Source: Carettochelys insculpta
Lineage: Eukaryota > Chordata > Testudines > Carettochelyidae
DNA: 64,000 bases
Reading direction: 5' to 3'
Assembly: GCF_033958435.1 (NCBI RefSeq)
Contig: NC_134138.1
Coordinates: 211,429,298 to 211,493,297, forward strand
Shown here: piece by piece, positions 36,056 through 47,276 of the stretch
How the letters are laid out: the number at the start of each line of letters is the position of its first letter
Numbering within the stretch: position 1 is the first letter of the stretch
Notes under the pieces: generated by a model
What the model saw: only the letters and a program-made list of their open reading frames with translations
What the model was told of the DNA's origin: nothing
The model's database searches: none
Position numbers and translations under genes: made by a program

Positions 36056-37880
36056 GTGATGGTTTGGACCACAGAAATCCTCTTGGGGTTGTCCTCAGGT
36101 GTGCAGCTCAAGTCACTAAGCCCACCTTCCTTCCTTCTGGGGCTCTCCACCCTCCTGTACTGCTGTCTCCCCCAACCGAGACACAGCATTGGGGTTACCA
36201 CCCCCACCCATACAGCAACATGGACACTGAACGAGTTCATGTCTGGAAGAGCTCTGTTATTGGACCATTGCAGCCCTGAGGAAATCTACCCCAAAAAGGG
36301 ACCAAAACCCCAAATAAATCCATCTTCCCCTGTTTAAAAGTTTTACACAATGAAAACCCATAAAGATGTCTGTCCCCTTTATCAAAGAAAGACAGGTATA
36401 CACAGTGGTTTCTCCCCTTCCAGGTAACAATTATTTATACTGGGCTTGATAATACACAAAAGCATTTTTATTAAGTACAAAAAGTAGCATTTAAGTGATT
36501 GCAACTGAAAATAGTCAAAAAATAAGTTACTAAGTTAAAGGAATGAGGCAAGCTAATTCTAATATACTAAGAAACTTGTTACATGCAAATACTTACCCTA
36601 AGCCAGTGTTTCCCAATTTTATTTGGCCACAGAACCCTTTTAAACTTGAAAGAATTTTGCAAAACCCCTAATAACAGTCTTATACATGGCTTAACCTGTC
36701 TCAGCTCCAAACCCGCTCTCCTCATTGCCAGGATTAACCCACCTCAGCCCCAAGCTGACCCCCCGTACTAACCCACCCACCCAAAGAGGCCCCCTGCCTA
36801 ACCGTGCCTGAACAAACTCTACCAGAGTTAGCTCCTCTCATTACCTCACTCAACATGGTGGACAAACCTACCTTAGCCACTGCTGTTCCTCTGACTGTAG
36901 CCCCAGGGACCAATTTCATTGGCTGCCCTATGACAACATGAGGGACCAGTTGCAGCCAATGAAACATGGGGACAACGCAGGAACCCTAGGACCTGTCTGG
37001 CTCCCCTTTTGGATAGCCATTGGCTCCCCTTGCCCTACCCCCTGCTACTTTGTGAGTAAGGTGCTCTCTGTGGCTCCGTGCCTGCCACCGCTGAAATGAC
37101 GGAACTAAATCCAGTTAGTTTAATGGCCGGATCCCTCCCACTGCTCTGCTAACTGTGAAACTAATTAAATTTAGTTCTACTCTTTCAGCAATGACAGGGC
37201 AAAGAGATGCAGAGGAGTCAGCAGTGGCAGTGTCTGGAGCCACAGATTGCCAATCCCTGATCATTTTCTCTCAGAGCCCTTATTTTCACTTCACAGAACC
37301 CCAGGGTTCCATGGGACACCATTTGGGAAACACCGTCCAAAGCAGATGTTCTTATCTCAGGTAAATTGCTTTATGTCAGAGCTGGTCTTTACTCTGGCCT
37401 GGGGCTATAGCTTTTTTTTCAGAGTTCTTTAGAGCCCTATGTTTCTTGGTTTCTTTGTGTGTATGCTCTTAGGGTGGGCAAGACAGGTTCAGGTTAGCTG
37501 AAGGCAAAAGACTAAGTGCTTTCCATTCCTTAAATAGACCTCCCCCCAGGACAGGTTAGTCTCCCCATCAACAGTGGAAAAATACTAGCTTCAAGATGGA
37601 TTACAGTACCAGGTGGCATGGTCACATGTGTTTCTAGGAACAACCACGGTTTGGGCTTTGGGGAGAAATAAAACCATTCACAGATTGTTGGGTTGAGTAC
37701 TGAGCCATTAAGGTCCTAAAGTATTTATAATGGCCCTCATTAGCTCATTTAGAATTAAAACCAGATTCACACTTCATATTTCTAACTTCACATACAAGAA
37801 AGAAACATGCACAAAAATAGGATATACAGATTCAGCAGATTGTAACTTTAAAATTGATATGCTACATGATTCATGATTTA
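36056..37880 (+). repeat. Older unclassified repeat interrupted by a hAT element
   Basis: The text on either side of the hAT insertion (TTTTTATTAAGTACAAAAAG and GCATTTAAGTGATTG before it, AGGTTCAGGTTAGCTGAAGG and GAAACATGCACAAAAATAGG after it) resembles dispersed long repeats of turtles, possibly part of an LTR-type element. I cannot see paired LTR ends or a primer-binding site, and there is no viral-type reading frame. Class and borders are uncertain. Confidence 0.3.
36604..37335. mobile_element. hAT non-autonomous element, 732 bp
   Basis: The left end is CAGTGTTTCCCAATTTTATT; the right end reverse-complements to CGGTGTTTCCCAAATGGTGT. CAGTGTTTCCCAA is hAT-like. The 8-bp flanks CCCTAAGC (36596-36603) and TCCAAAGC (37336-37343) match at 6 of 8 positions. 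The interior has GGCCACAGAACCC near the left end and AGAACCCCAGGGTTCC near the right, with no transposase frame. Confidence 0.7.
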
Positions 37881-37934
37881 GTATAAAGCGTCTTCAAGTT
37901 ATGCATATTCATACACCAATCTTCATAATTTCTA

Positions 37935-38560
37935 TGCTAAAATTTCACTCCCACCAATGTAACTCCCCCACTACATCGACTGCACAACTCCACCTCTATG
38001 GGAAGCACAGCACTTAGCTCTACAAACTTAAGCTGATGCAGTATCGTTGTAGGTACTACCTGGCTTACATCGACTGTTGATGGCTTTTAGGATCCATCCC
38101 CTAATGCCCCACACAGACAGTAAAATTGGTGCAGGCGCATCTGGTGAAGATGCACACCAGTGAAAGCAGGCAAGGTAGTGTGGACCTGCAAAAGTGATTT
38201 AATGATTGTGAAACACCCAGAAGTCCTGTGACACCTTATAGACTAACATGTCTTGGAGCATAAGCTTTCATAAGCAAAGACCCGCTTCACCAGATGCATG
38301 AGGCAGGGCTATTGTGGTGGCTGTATGTCAATATATCTTCTGTCCACAAAATTTTGTAGCATAGACATAGCTCAACTCTAGTTGCTATATTATTACCTCT
38401 AGGTTCAGCTACATTTGAGCTTCAGCATAACCAGAACTCCACTCAGCTAGCTGAAGCTTTTTAGCGTCACTTAGCCTGAGCTAGAGATTTTTGTGTGTGG
38501 ACAGGGTTAGGTTAGACATCAAACTTAAGTTATAACTCAAGGTAACAGTACAGTGAAAAT
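37935..38560. repeat. Old MITE fragments with one foreign segment at 38217-38305
   Basis: AACTCCCCCACTACATCGAC to GGTAGTGTGGACCTGC and then TCAACTCTAGTTGC to GTGTGTGGACAGGG look like worn GTCTACAC-type elements. Within them, 38217-38305 carries CCTGTGACACCTTATAGACT and GAGCATAAGCTTTCATAAGC, the end of a different dispersed family also hinted at 62640-62785. Confidence 0.45.
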
Positions 38561-39678
38561 GAGACCCTTTTAAAATCTCACTCTGAGTAATTTACCTCAA
38601 AGTAAATTACACACAATTAACTGTGTGTAATTTATATCACAGTTCATGTCATCATGGACTTTGATCACATGCATGTATATTTTTCATCACAGTAATCATA
38701 AAGCTCTCAGTTAAAGCTGATGGAAAAATGGGAATTGGCTAGCTCAGGGGACTGAGATGGAATCAGAAGTCATCTCTTTGGGGTGCAGATTCAGATATTG
38801 CTAAGCATAGCAGAAACCAAAAATCCTTGCCATCTGACAGCTAGCCATTCAGAAGTTTATGCAAATGACTTACTAAATGAAGTCAAGTCCTCTTAGATGT
38901 CCTCAAGAAAACCACTACTACAATGGTCCACCAAGTTGACGGTAATGGCAACTGAGCTATCTTTTCATCTTGCAAACAAAAACATGCTCAGGTGCATAAG
39001 ACACTGTCGGATCCTGTGACTGTGGACTCTTTATACATGCCACTGGTAGATAGAAAAATCTTTCTTCATATGTACAGAAGCTCTCAGCATGCTTTGCATT
39101 CTGTGCTAACTGCTGTCATTAAAAATGTTTACTCCTTCTCCTGTGCATTGTCAAATTGCACCAATTTTCACAACTAAATCTTTGCTCCCGGTATAAATTG
39201 CTCAACTTACTCTTGCAGATCTAGTAAAAAAAAAAGAAAAAAGTTTTTGGTTTTTTTTTAAAACTTTCCTCTGACCGCTAGAGCTGATCCATCCTAGGAG
39301 AGGTTGAGATCACAGACAGTTTGGCAATGCTTAACCTCTGCAACTCAAACCTCCTTTTTCAGGGGCTAAATGGAAAACTTTGGTCTCGAGAGCTAGTAGC
39401 TTCCACAAGCCTGAAATCTGCTTAAAATGTTTGATTTTGGTAGCATTTGCAAGTTTTCTTAACTATTGAATAAGGGGGATTTATCCTATAGCTGTAGAAC
39501 TATGTCTAAGACGTTAAAAGCTCTGATCTGGAAAATCACGTCATGGAGACATAGCTCTATGCTTCCATAGAACCCCACCAAACTCAGCAGTACTCCACTA
39601 CATGGCTCCTTGTCCCCAGGCAGCCAGAAGCAGAATGTAGGCCAGAATTTGGATTCAGAACCACACGGACCCAACTAA
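38561..39678. other. No recognisable feature
   Basis: Unique-looking sequence up to the Harbinger element. An A/T homopolymer patch lies at about 39227-39262. TAA at 39676-39678 is the left target-site copy of the element. Confidence 0.5.
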
Positions 39679-40059
39679 GGCTGTGGCCACACTAGCAAGT
39701 GACATCGAAAGTGGTAATCCCGATCCGTCACTTCGAAGCGAGTCACTTTGAAATGAAGCGACTACACACAAAACGTGGATTGACATTGTGATCCACAATT
39801 TCGAAGAGATGCCCCGTCATTTGGAAATGAAGCGACTACACAGCCTGCAGCTTCATGTCAAAATAGTGGAGCAGGAAATGGGGAGAGCAGGGTTGAATGG
39901 CTGACAAGCCCTTCCTGGAGCACAGGACAGCTGCCCTATTAAGGGGCCCCTCCCAAAGCACCCTCCATGCACATGCTGAGGACCCCAACTGCCTGCAGCA
40001 TGTGACCTCCAGCACAGCACTCAGAAGAGCCTTGGTTAGCAACCACACCACTGCCTGGC

Positions 40060-41340
40060 ATGGACCCGCACCACTTCACTGACAGGGACATCCTGGCAGC
40101 ATGCCATTTGAGGCTATGTGCTGCCCACCATGTGGCCGGCCTCCTCCAGCCTCCCCCCACACCACGGTGCATCCGGAGCAACCCCTGTCCAGGGCCTGGC
40201 ATTCCCTCTGGTGGTACCCTACCAGTGGGGAATGGTGGGACAACATCATCCCTGGGAAGTGGGACAATGAGCAGTGGCTCCACAATTTCCGCATGACTCG
40301 GGCCACATTCATGGAGCTGTACCAGTGGCTGGCACCAGCACTGCACCACAAGGACACCTGCATGTGGCCTTCACTTCCCCGTGGAGAAATAAGTAGCCAT
40401 TGCCATGTGGAAGCTGGCCACCCCAAACAGCAACCACTCAGTTGGCCACCAATTCAGGGTGGGAAAGGCCACCATCACGGTCATCCTCCTTGAGGTAAGG
40501 CACCCAGGGCCATGCACCCACAGCGGGATCCCTGGAAAGGGGGCCCGGGGAGGGGGGGCCCCCATATACTACCACACACTCACGGATGCCCATGTCCTCC
40601 ACCCCCTGCAGGTCATCACCGCCATCAACGGGATCCTCCTGCACTGCCTGATCCTCCTGGGGAACGTGGACGCTGCACAGTTGGGATTCCCCAACTGCAT
40701 TGAACAGCATCCACGTCACCATTTGGGCCCTTCCACACAGCCAGGGATGATACATTGACCAAAGGGGCTACTATTCCATCATCCTCCAGGCCCTTGTGGA
40801 TGCCTGAGGATGTTTCGCAGACATTTGTGTGGGCTGACCTGGCAAGACCCATGATGCCCACATCCCACAGAACTCATGGCTCGGCCACAGGATGACCGAG
40901 GGCACCTATATCCTCCCAGAGCAGCCAGTGGGGGACATGACCATGCCCCCATGCATCATCATCAAAATAGCCTACCCCTCCAGGCCTGGCTAATGCACAC
41001 CTACACGGGACACACCAACGAGACCCAGGACCTCTACAATGCCTGCCTCAACCAGGCCAGGAACGCAGCTGAGTGGCCATTCAGCCATTTGAAGGCACGC
41101 TTCAGGTGCCTCCTGATGCGCGTGGAGGTAGGCCTGCCCAGCATGCCCACAGTCAAGGGCACCTGCTGTGCCCTCCACAACCTTGAGGAGATCAAGCAGG
41201 AGCTCTTTGTGGCACACTGGGTGGCCGAGGCTAGGCTCTACTTTGAGCAGCCAGGTGCGGTTCCATGTCGCCAGGCACACCGGGACAGGGTGCATGGGCA
41301 GGAGGTCCTCCAGGAGGCCTTTGCCCGGGGGCTCCCATGA
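40060..41340 (+). pseudogene. HARBI1-like Harbinger transposase (DDE nuclease), broken
   Basis: The predicted role is the DDE-type nuclease that cuts and joins the element ends in the nucleus. Reading begins at MDPHHFTDRDIL (40060). It shifts frame near 40200-40300 into EWWDNIIPGKWDNEQW and FRMTRATFMELYQWLAPAL, the helix-rich N-terminal part of this family. VWKLATPNS-like and SVGHQFRVGKATITVILLE (helix-turn-helix) follow, then an intron. After it come INGILLHCLILLGN and LGFPNCIE. The usual DGTHI block is lost here. GYYSIILQALVDA is followed by stops. The last third (40876-41340) is open: YPLQAWLMHTYTG, then NAAEWPFSHLKARFRCL with the Glu region, then CALHNLEE. At least three stops and two frame changes make it a pseudogene. 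Confidence 0.8.
40495..40611 (+). other. Predicted intron in the transposase gene (117 bp)
   Basis: GTAAGG after ...ILLE and a pyrimidine-rich CCACCCCCTGCAG before VITAING... bound a segment that breaks the protein similarity. Removing it joins LLE to VITAINGILL in one frame, which reads as continuous transposase. It is inferred from sequence only. Confidence 0.6.
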
Positions 41341-41578
41341 TGCAGCCCTGGCCCGCTCTGCGCAACCCCTGTGCACCCACCCTGCCCCAGCAGGACCCCC
41401 ACCTGCATGCACTCCCCTCACCATCCCTACCTGAGTCAAGACACATAGCACTGTTAAATAAATTTAACTGTGTTTTTTTTGAAAAACAAAGACCTATGCA
41501 ATTATTTACATGGGGGTTGTGGAGGAACTATTTACATGAGGGGGGCAGGGGGACTCAATCCTCCATGGGGATGGCTGG

Positions 41579-43203
41579 TCAGGAGCCATGACAGCCCCTG
41601 GAGCCACGACCACCTTGGGTCTGGGGACCATGGCAAGACTGGTATAGGGCAGGGGGAACAGGGAGATAGGGCTGAACTGGGGTTTCTAGGGGCTCAGACT
41701 CACGAGGACTGGGGGGAGCCACATACAGGCTGGGCTGTCCCAGCCACAGCCAGCTTGCCAGCTCCTGCCACTTGGCTGGGGACATGGCTGCTGGGAGCAG
41801 AGCTGTGAAGGTAGGTGGAGTGGAAGGGCTGGAGGAGGGGGCCAGGGCACAGGGAAGGTCGGGGGAAGGGGGCTGGGGAAGCAGGGGCTAGGACACAGAG
41901 AGGGGCTGCAAGAAAAGCCATCCACGGGGTGGGTGGCTGGGCCAGGTGGTTGGCAACAGCGTCAGTCAGGGTGTCAAGATACCCAGCCACCTAGTCCCAG
42001 ACCACCCACTCCAGAGAGAAGCCTTTCCCACAGCAAGCCGTTCTGCTCCCACCACGTGGCCATGTGGGCTGCTGCCAAATCATCTGTCTGGCTGTGCCAG
42101 TAGCTCCACCCTCCACAGCACCTGGTCTGTGGATGCGTCTCCCCTTCACCCTCCTCGGCCTCTGTGGAGCTCCTGGGCACATCCAGGGGGCTAGGGTGGC
42201 TAGCAGACAGAGGCTGTGAAGACATAAGGGGAGAGGGTAGTGCCCTGTCAATCACAAGACCAGGTACCGTGGGCCAGTGGCCTTGTCCCCACTGCCGTCC
42301 CTCCCTGCTTGTGTTGGGGGGGCCCTGGGGTGGCCCGTCTGCTGTGGGGTCTATCAACGCAGGGCCGTTGGAGTGGCTGCCCCAGCCCTCCCTGCCCTCC
42401 CAGGCATATGACCCTTGTGGCAGTGCAGGGACCCCCCCTTCACGCGCAGGCCCCTCCCTGACAGTGATGATGGCCATCTCTGGGTCCCTGGCCCATGTCT
42501 GTGTGCCCAGGCCCATGCCGACTGTGTTGGGGACTGCTCCCCCACCCACATGTCTAGGGCACCCAAAACCTGGTCCTACCTAAGGGTTCCTCAAGGAGTT
42601 CGGGGGAGGCCTGAGTGGAGGTAGCCCGGCTGGGGCCTTCAGAGGGCTCTGTAATGTAGAGCAGTCCCTCACTCCCACTGTTGCTGTCCCCGTTGCCGGC
42701 AGGTACTTTGGGGCGTGCAGTAAGGGGGGCCGTCGAGGGTCCTGGCTGGGGTTCCTCACCCTGCCTCTCCAGCTCCATGGTGTCCAGGGTCTCCTTGGGT
42801 GGGGCAGCCTCCCTGGGTCCCAGCAGCTGGTGCAGCTCCCTATAGTAGGGGCAGGTGGCCTGCACTGCCCTTGACTGCTGGGCTGAGTCCCTAGCTTGGG
42901 CATAGCCCTGCCACAGCTCCTTCACTTTGGACAGGACCTGGTCAGTGTCCGGAGGGGGTGGCCCCTTGCAGCGAGGTTGCTGGCGAGGTGGGCGAGGGCA
43001 GCTGCATTTCTCTTCTGCCCCTCTGTCCTGAGCAGAATGTCCTCATCCTCCCAGAAAGCCAGTAGGTCCTGGACCTCAGCTTCGAGCCAGAGGGCTCCCC
43101 TCCTCTTTGGGGGCTGCCCAGAGCCCTGGGAGCCCTGCTGCCTGGATCCCTTGGCTCCATGGATATCCTGGGGGTCTTGGCTTCTAGCCATCGGTCCGGC
43201 CAA
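41579..43203 (-). pseudogene. Myb/SANT-like Harbinger partner protein, broken
   Basis: In Harbinger elements this protein binds the element ends and helps bring the nuclease to the nucleus and DNA. From the ATG at 43203 the frame runs to 42922. It contains RRGALWLEAEVQDLLAFWED, a typical start of a Myb/SANT-like helix-turn-helix, then KRNAAALAHLASNLAARGH. Near 42945 the frame shifts and continues as DQVLSKVKELWQGYAQARD and CPYYRELHQLLG, the third helix and linker. A GT donor-like site follows ...ELLEEPL near 42579. A later frame with TEAEEGEGE and HMATWWEQNGLLWERLL (about 42000-42160) could be the coiled C-terminal exon. The 3' limit is uncertain. It is convergent with the transposase. Confidence 0.65.
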
Positions 43204-44045
43204 GGTGGGGTGTTACCTTCTGGGGTTGCTTGGGAGTGTTGTCTGGTCACGTTGTCCTCCTACGGCTGCCAGCACACTCTCAGCTTCCTGCACTGGGTTT
43301 CTGTGTCCCTGCAGCTTTAAGGCACCCGGAGCCGACAGACGTAGAGCTCTGGCTGCTGGCCAGGGTGTCTCTGTGCTCTGGGGAGGGGCCAGCTCCATGG
43401 AGGACTTTCCATTTCGAAATGGCGGCCAGGGAACAACTACACACATTTCATTTCAAAATCAACATCGAAATGAAGCGTTATTCCCAAAATTGGAGTGGAA
43501 AAATGACTTCGAAATGAACACCTTTTTATTTCAAAGTTGATTTCGAAATGAGTGATTTGTGTGTAGTTGCTCTCTTTCTCATTTCGAAATTTCCCCTCAT
43601 TTCGAAATCGCTTTCAAAATGAACAGCTAGTGTGGCCACAACCTCAGTTTATGTTTTTTGATGAACAGACCAGCCTGGCAGTCTCAGAAAAAGGGAGTCT
43701 TCAGGAGAGATTGGGAGGAGGAAATCAGAGAATGCACACTTGGTGAACAACAAGTGGGAGACTATTTCCAGTATTGGTCTAATCAGCTGCATTTGCACAG
43801 ACGTGATAGTTGGGTTAGTTTCGGGGAGAAATGCACTGAGAAAATGCAATAAGAAACCACATTTTAAATGGCAAATTTCAAAGCTTCAGCCGTAAGTGCT
43901 CTATTGCTTTGGTTTTGTCAAACTCAAAGGACCACTGAAAATATGCAAAAGATTTCTATCTATGTTGGAGAGTAGCTTTTCTCAAAAAGGTCATGATTTT
44001 CAGAAAAAAAAAAGGTAACTGCACACACAAAAGTGCGTATACCAA

Positions 44046-44436
44046 GGCTACATCTACACTGCAGCAATCCTTTGAAAGAAGTTTTTCTGGAAGAAATCTT
44101 CCAAAAACACTTCTTTCGAAAAAGTGCGTCAACCCACAAAAAAGGTGGATAAAAAGATCGATCTGCTCTTTTGATAGAAAGTGTCCACACAGCCCCCACT
44201 CTTACAAAAGAATGGGCCAGGGATTGAAAAATCTGGCACCACAAAGAATCCCCTTTCTAGACAAGGACCGGTGGAGTGTCAGCTAAAGGTGCTGTTCCTC
44301 ATCTGGGAGAGGAAAAGGGCCACGTTCTTTTGATTTCAGATTGAAAGAGCACATTTTGTGTGTAGACACGTCATGTTTTTGTTTTTAAAAAAAAGGCCTG
44401 GCTTTTGGAAAAAATCTTGCAAGTGTAAACGCAGCC
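44046..44436. mobile_element. MITE, CAA target duplication, 391 bp
   Basis: The left end is GGCTACATCTACACTGCAG; the right end reverse-complements to GGCTGCGTTTACACTTGCAA. Exact CAA at 44043-44045 and 44437-44439. The interior has TTTGAAAGAAGTTTTTCTGG and its near inverse TTTCGAAAAAGTG. No coding capacity. Confidence 0.75.
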
Positions 44437-44694
44437 CAAGATGTACCTGATTTGCTTGTATATTTGCCGTTATTAGTTGTACTTTTTGTCTTTTGGCAAG
44501 CCAAAAATGGTCAGTTGAACATCTAACTGATCATGTCTGCATGCATATGTCCGACTTGTGCATATAATTTCATTAGCTGCACACAAATTAGGTGCTGAGC
44601 CTAAGATAATTTTTCTCCTTTGAAGGGTTTGTAATAGTAAATGTTTTACTTGATATAGCACACAAGTATGTCAAGCTCATGTTCCAATTAAATA

Positions 44695-44962
44695 CAGGTT
44701 GGACCTCCGGGGTCAGGCACCCTTGGACCTGAGCCTTCCTGTATGAGGGATTTTGACAGACTAGGGGAGGTCAGGCCACTCTGGGACACCTAATCCCACA
44801 ATCAGGGCTCCTTACTCCCAAAAGCTCCCTGCCCAGGCTGCTGGTGCCTCCACGACGGGACCAATAGCAGCTTTCCACCCAGGGCCAGTGGCAGCTCCAC
44901 TCCTCCAGGGCTCCCTGGATGTTGCTGGACCAGAAAGTCCCAGACAAGAGAGGTTCAGCCTG
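44695..44962. mobile_element. TA-flanked inverted-repeat element, 268 bp
   Basis: CAGGTTGGACCTCCGGGGTC opens it, and the right end reverse-complements to CAGGCTGAACCTCTCTTGTC. TA flanks both sides (44693-44694 and 44963-44964). The right side also has TTGCTGGACCAGAAAGTCC, mirrored loosely on the left. The TA duplication suggests the mariner/pogo group. It shares its ends with 30281-30773. Confidence 0.6.
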
Positions 44963-45429
44963 TATTAGGATGCTGTTCTATTGTCTTTCCATATAAAAAA
45001 ATTAAGACAATGATTTTTTTACATGTTGTTACACTCATGTGATATTGCAAACTGATTAAGGTATTTTTCCTTTAAACTGATTTTAGAAGCTATTTGTGAG
45101 GTGCATATCTGCTTTTTATGGATCACAACTAACTTTATCGTTATGTATAAACTATACTTTTGAGTGCTGTAAGAGGTATCCCCTGTCTCACAATAAAAAT
45201 ATTATGGAACATTATATTTCCATATAGTAATGGCACTCTTATTTTACTAGTAGGAAAGGTATTGTACTAATTTAATTGACTAACATAAAAGTCTCACAAG
45301 CAAGATCAATATTTTATTTTTTCTATGGTTTTTGTCAATGAAGGTTTAATTTCTTATGCCTAGAGGATGTTTGTGTATCACACATAGTCAACATGAGGGG
45401 TGTGGCTTCCCTTGATGAGGAGAATCTTG
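44963..45429. other. No recognisable feature
   Basis: Unique-looking AT-rich sequence. Confidence 0.5.
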
Positions 45430-45570
45430 TGACTAAAACAAAACCCTGGGAGCCAGGATGTGTAAATTCTACCACAAACTTGCTCTGAGACCTGGGTTAA
45501 ATCACATAAACTCTCTAGGTCTGAGTTTCAACACCTCAGTAAGGAAATAGTAAAATAAGACTTGCCTCTT
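45430..45570 (+). repeat. MIR-type SINE relic
   Basis: GGAGCCAGGATGTGTAAATT, then CTCTGAGACCTGGGTTAAAT and CTGAGTTTCAACACCTCAGT follow MIR core order with heavy divergence. Confidence 0.5.
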
Positions 45571-46543
45571 ACCTAAAGAATCTGAACTATAGCCTAATCC
45601 CTGTTGGAGTGGTGTAACTCAGGAGTAATTCTACTGGCATGTATATTAAATATTTAGTGAGAAAGAGAATGTGCACTCTGCATGCATATAACTAGCGATA
45701 TACCAAATAGTGCAGTTCTTAAAACAATAGAATTAGAATTGTGTGAATGTTCATTTATAAACTGACAACTTGGGATAGGTTCTTTCACACAATGCCAGGG
45801 TTCATCAACCTTTCCCTGAATCTACGTCTGAGAGATTTGTTGAGTGAATCTGGATCACTTTACCAGTTACGGTGGAAAACTCCTGAAACAGGATTTGAGG
45901 GTTTGGGTTTGTTCAAATCCCAAATTCAGTGAAAACTCAGATTTTGAATTAAAATCTTAAGAGTTTTACTTAGCTCTGGTTTAAACTGTCAACTACCTAA
46001 CAAACAGACTTATTAACTGCTCTGTTCAACTAGTTTCCTCACCTAAAGTAAAATAAGAAGTCAAAGGGACCACGTTGGAAAGGCAGGTGGGGAAGCAGCC
46101 ATGTGTGTTGGGGTGCTGCTTGCTCTTCATCCTGGTCCCTTGACTATCAGGGAGTAAGGATTAAGTGTGAATCACTCCTCTACCCCCTCAATTTCATAAA
46201 CAAGTAGTCCACTATCTACCGCAGAGGTAATCATCAAGCTTTAGATAAAGATTTTGCCGTATGTTTATTAAGCACAAACAAGGGGCTGAATTTTCTTTTA
46301 ATTGAAAGTATTTTTTAATGACTCCATGATGCACGTTTAGAATGTCCCTATGCTGATAGGGTGCACTGAAAACTAGTAAAATTACAAACTATCACTTTAA
46401 GTTTGGAATAGTTTCCTGAACCTGCTTTCAGGCTAGTAGACTGTGTAGGGAAGTTTGTGATTTGGGTCTTCAGGAATTAGTCTGAAAGGCCATTCTGAAG
46501 CAGTGTTGTTTGAGCTGTTCCTCTCTGCCTTCAGAAACAGTTT
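45571..46543. other. No recognisable feature
   Basis: Unique-looking AT-rich sequence up to the (TC)n tract. Confidence 0.5.
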
Positions 46544-46582
46544 GCTCTCGCTCTCTCGCTCTCTCTCGCTCTCTCTCTCTCT
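46544..46582 (+). repeat. (TC)n microsatellite with CG interruptions
   Basis: CTCTCG-type units, then pure CT. Simple repeat. Confidence 0.85.
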
Positions 46583-46639
46583 GTGTAATTGGTTGTTGTG
46601 TGTTAGATTTCTGGATTCTAAGGAATAAAATTATTTTTC

Positions 46640-46775
46640 AGGAAAGCTATTTCTACACAAGAGGCTTTTCCCAGCAAAACTGGCCTTTTTTCGAGAAAAA
46701 CTAGGAGCATCTACACACAAATTGGGCTTTGTCAACAGTTTTTTGACAAAACCTGGAACATCTGTTGGCAGCATT
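46640..46775. repeat. MITE fragment
   Basis: GCTATTTCTACACAAGAGGC, AGCATCTACACACAAATTGG and TTTGTCAACAGTTTTTTGAC are pieces of the CTGTCAACAG-type MITE group next to the complete copy that follows. Confidence 0.45.
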
Positions 46776-46840
46776 ATACCACATTTTTAAGATCTGATTC
46801 CTGGAGGGAAAATAAATGTCTGTGTATTAGTGAAGTTAAA

Positions 46841-47276
46841 GGCTATGTCTACACTAGAACAATCTGTTGACAGAAGGTTCTGTAAGGAGTTATCTTCCCA
46901 CAAAACTTCTGTCAACATATTGTGACCAGGCTGCAAAGTGGATCGATAGCACAATCCATTCTGTTGGCAGACAGCAGTTGGATACTCTCTTGACAAAACA
47001 GCCAACTGGAAGCACAGCAGACAGAGCTGCTCAGCGGCCTGGAAGCCCCGTCTGTCAACAGAGGACCCCCCTGGAATGTCCAGACCAACTTCCTGTCAAC
47101 AGAATCTGTCGACAGAGGCATTCTTTCTCACAGGGGAGAGGCAGACCACTAGCAACATTCCATCAACATTCTGTCAATTTACTGTCAGCAGAATGCCTTA
47201 CCAATGTGGTTGCTCCATGGGTTTTGTCGAGAAAACACCAGTTTTGTAGACAAAACTCTCTTGGGTAGACATAGCC
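46841..47276. mobile_element. Palindromic MITE, AAA/AGA flanks, 436 bp
   Basis: The left end is GGCTATGTCTACACTAG; the right end reverse-complements to GGCTATGTCTACCCAAGAG. The flanking triplets are AAA and AGA. The inside is rich in CTGTCAACAGA and TCTGTCGACAGAGG and shares GGAAGCACAGCAGACAGAGC with 31237-31616. No coding capacity. Confidence 0.72.

Larger units (their letters stand above)
39679..43643. mobile_element. PIF/Harbinger-type transposon, 3965 bp, two decayed genes
   Basis: The left end GGCTGTGGCCACACTAGC and the right end, reverse-complemented, GGTTGTGGCCACACTAGC agree at 17 of 18 bases. Flanking triplets are TAA and TCA, one mismatch from a 3-bp TAA duplication, typical of PIF/Harbinger. 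Subterminal ATTTCGAAATGA-like words are dense on both sides (39720-39850 and 43410-43620) and may be transposase binding sites. Inside are two convergent genes, a nuclease on the plus strand and a Myb/SANT-like protein on the minus strand, which is the normal Harbinger gene set. Both have stops or frame breaks. GC content is far above the flanks. Confidence 0.85.

Noticed and set aside
41974..42549. 191-codon minus-strand frame as an independent gene
   Set aside because: It lies inside the Harbinger element in GC-rich DNA. The only protein-like part fits the tail of the Myb/SANT-like gene.
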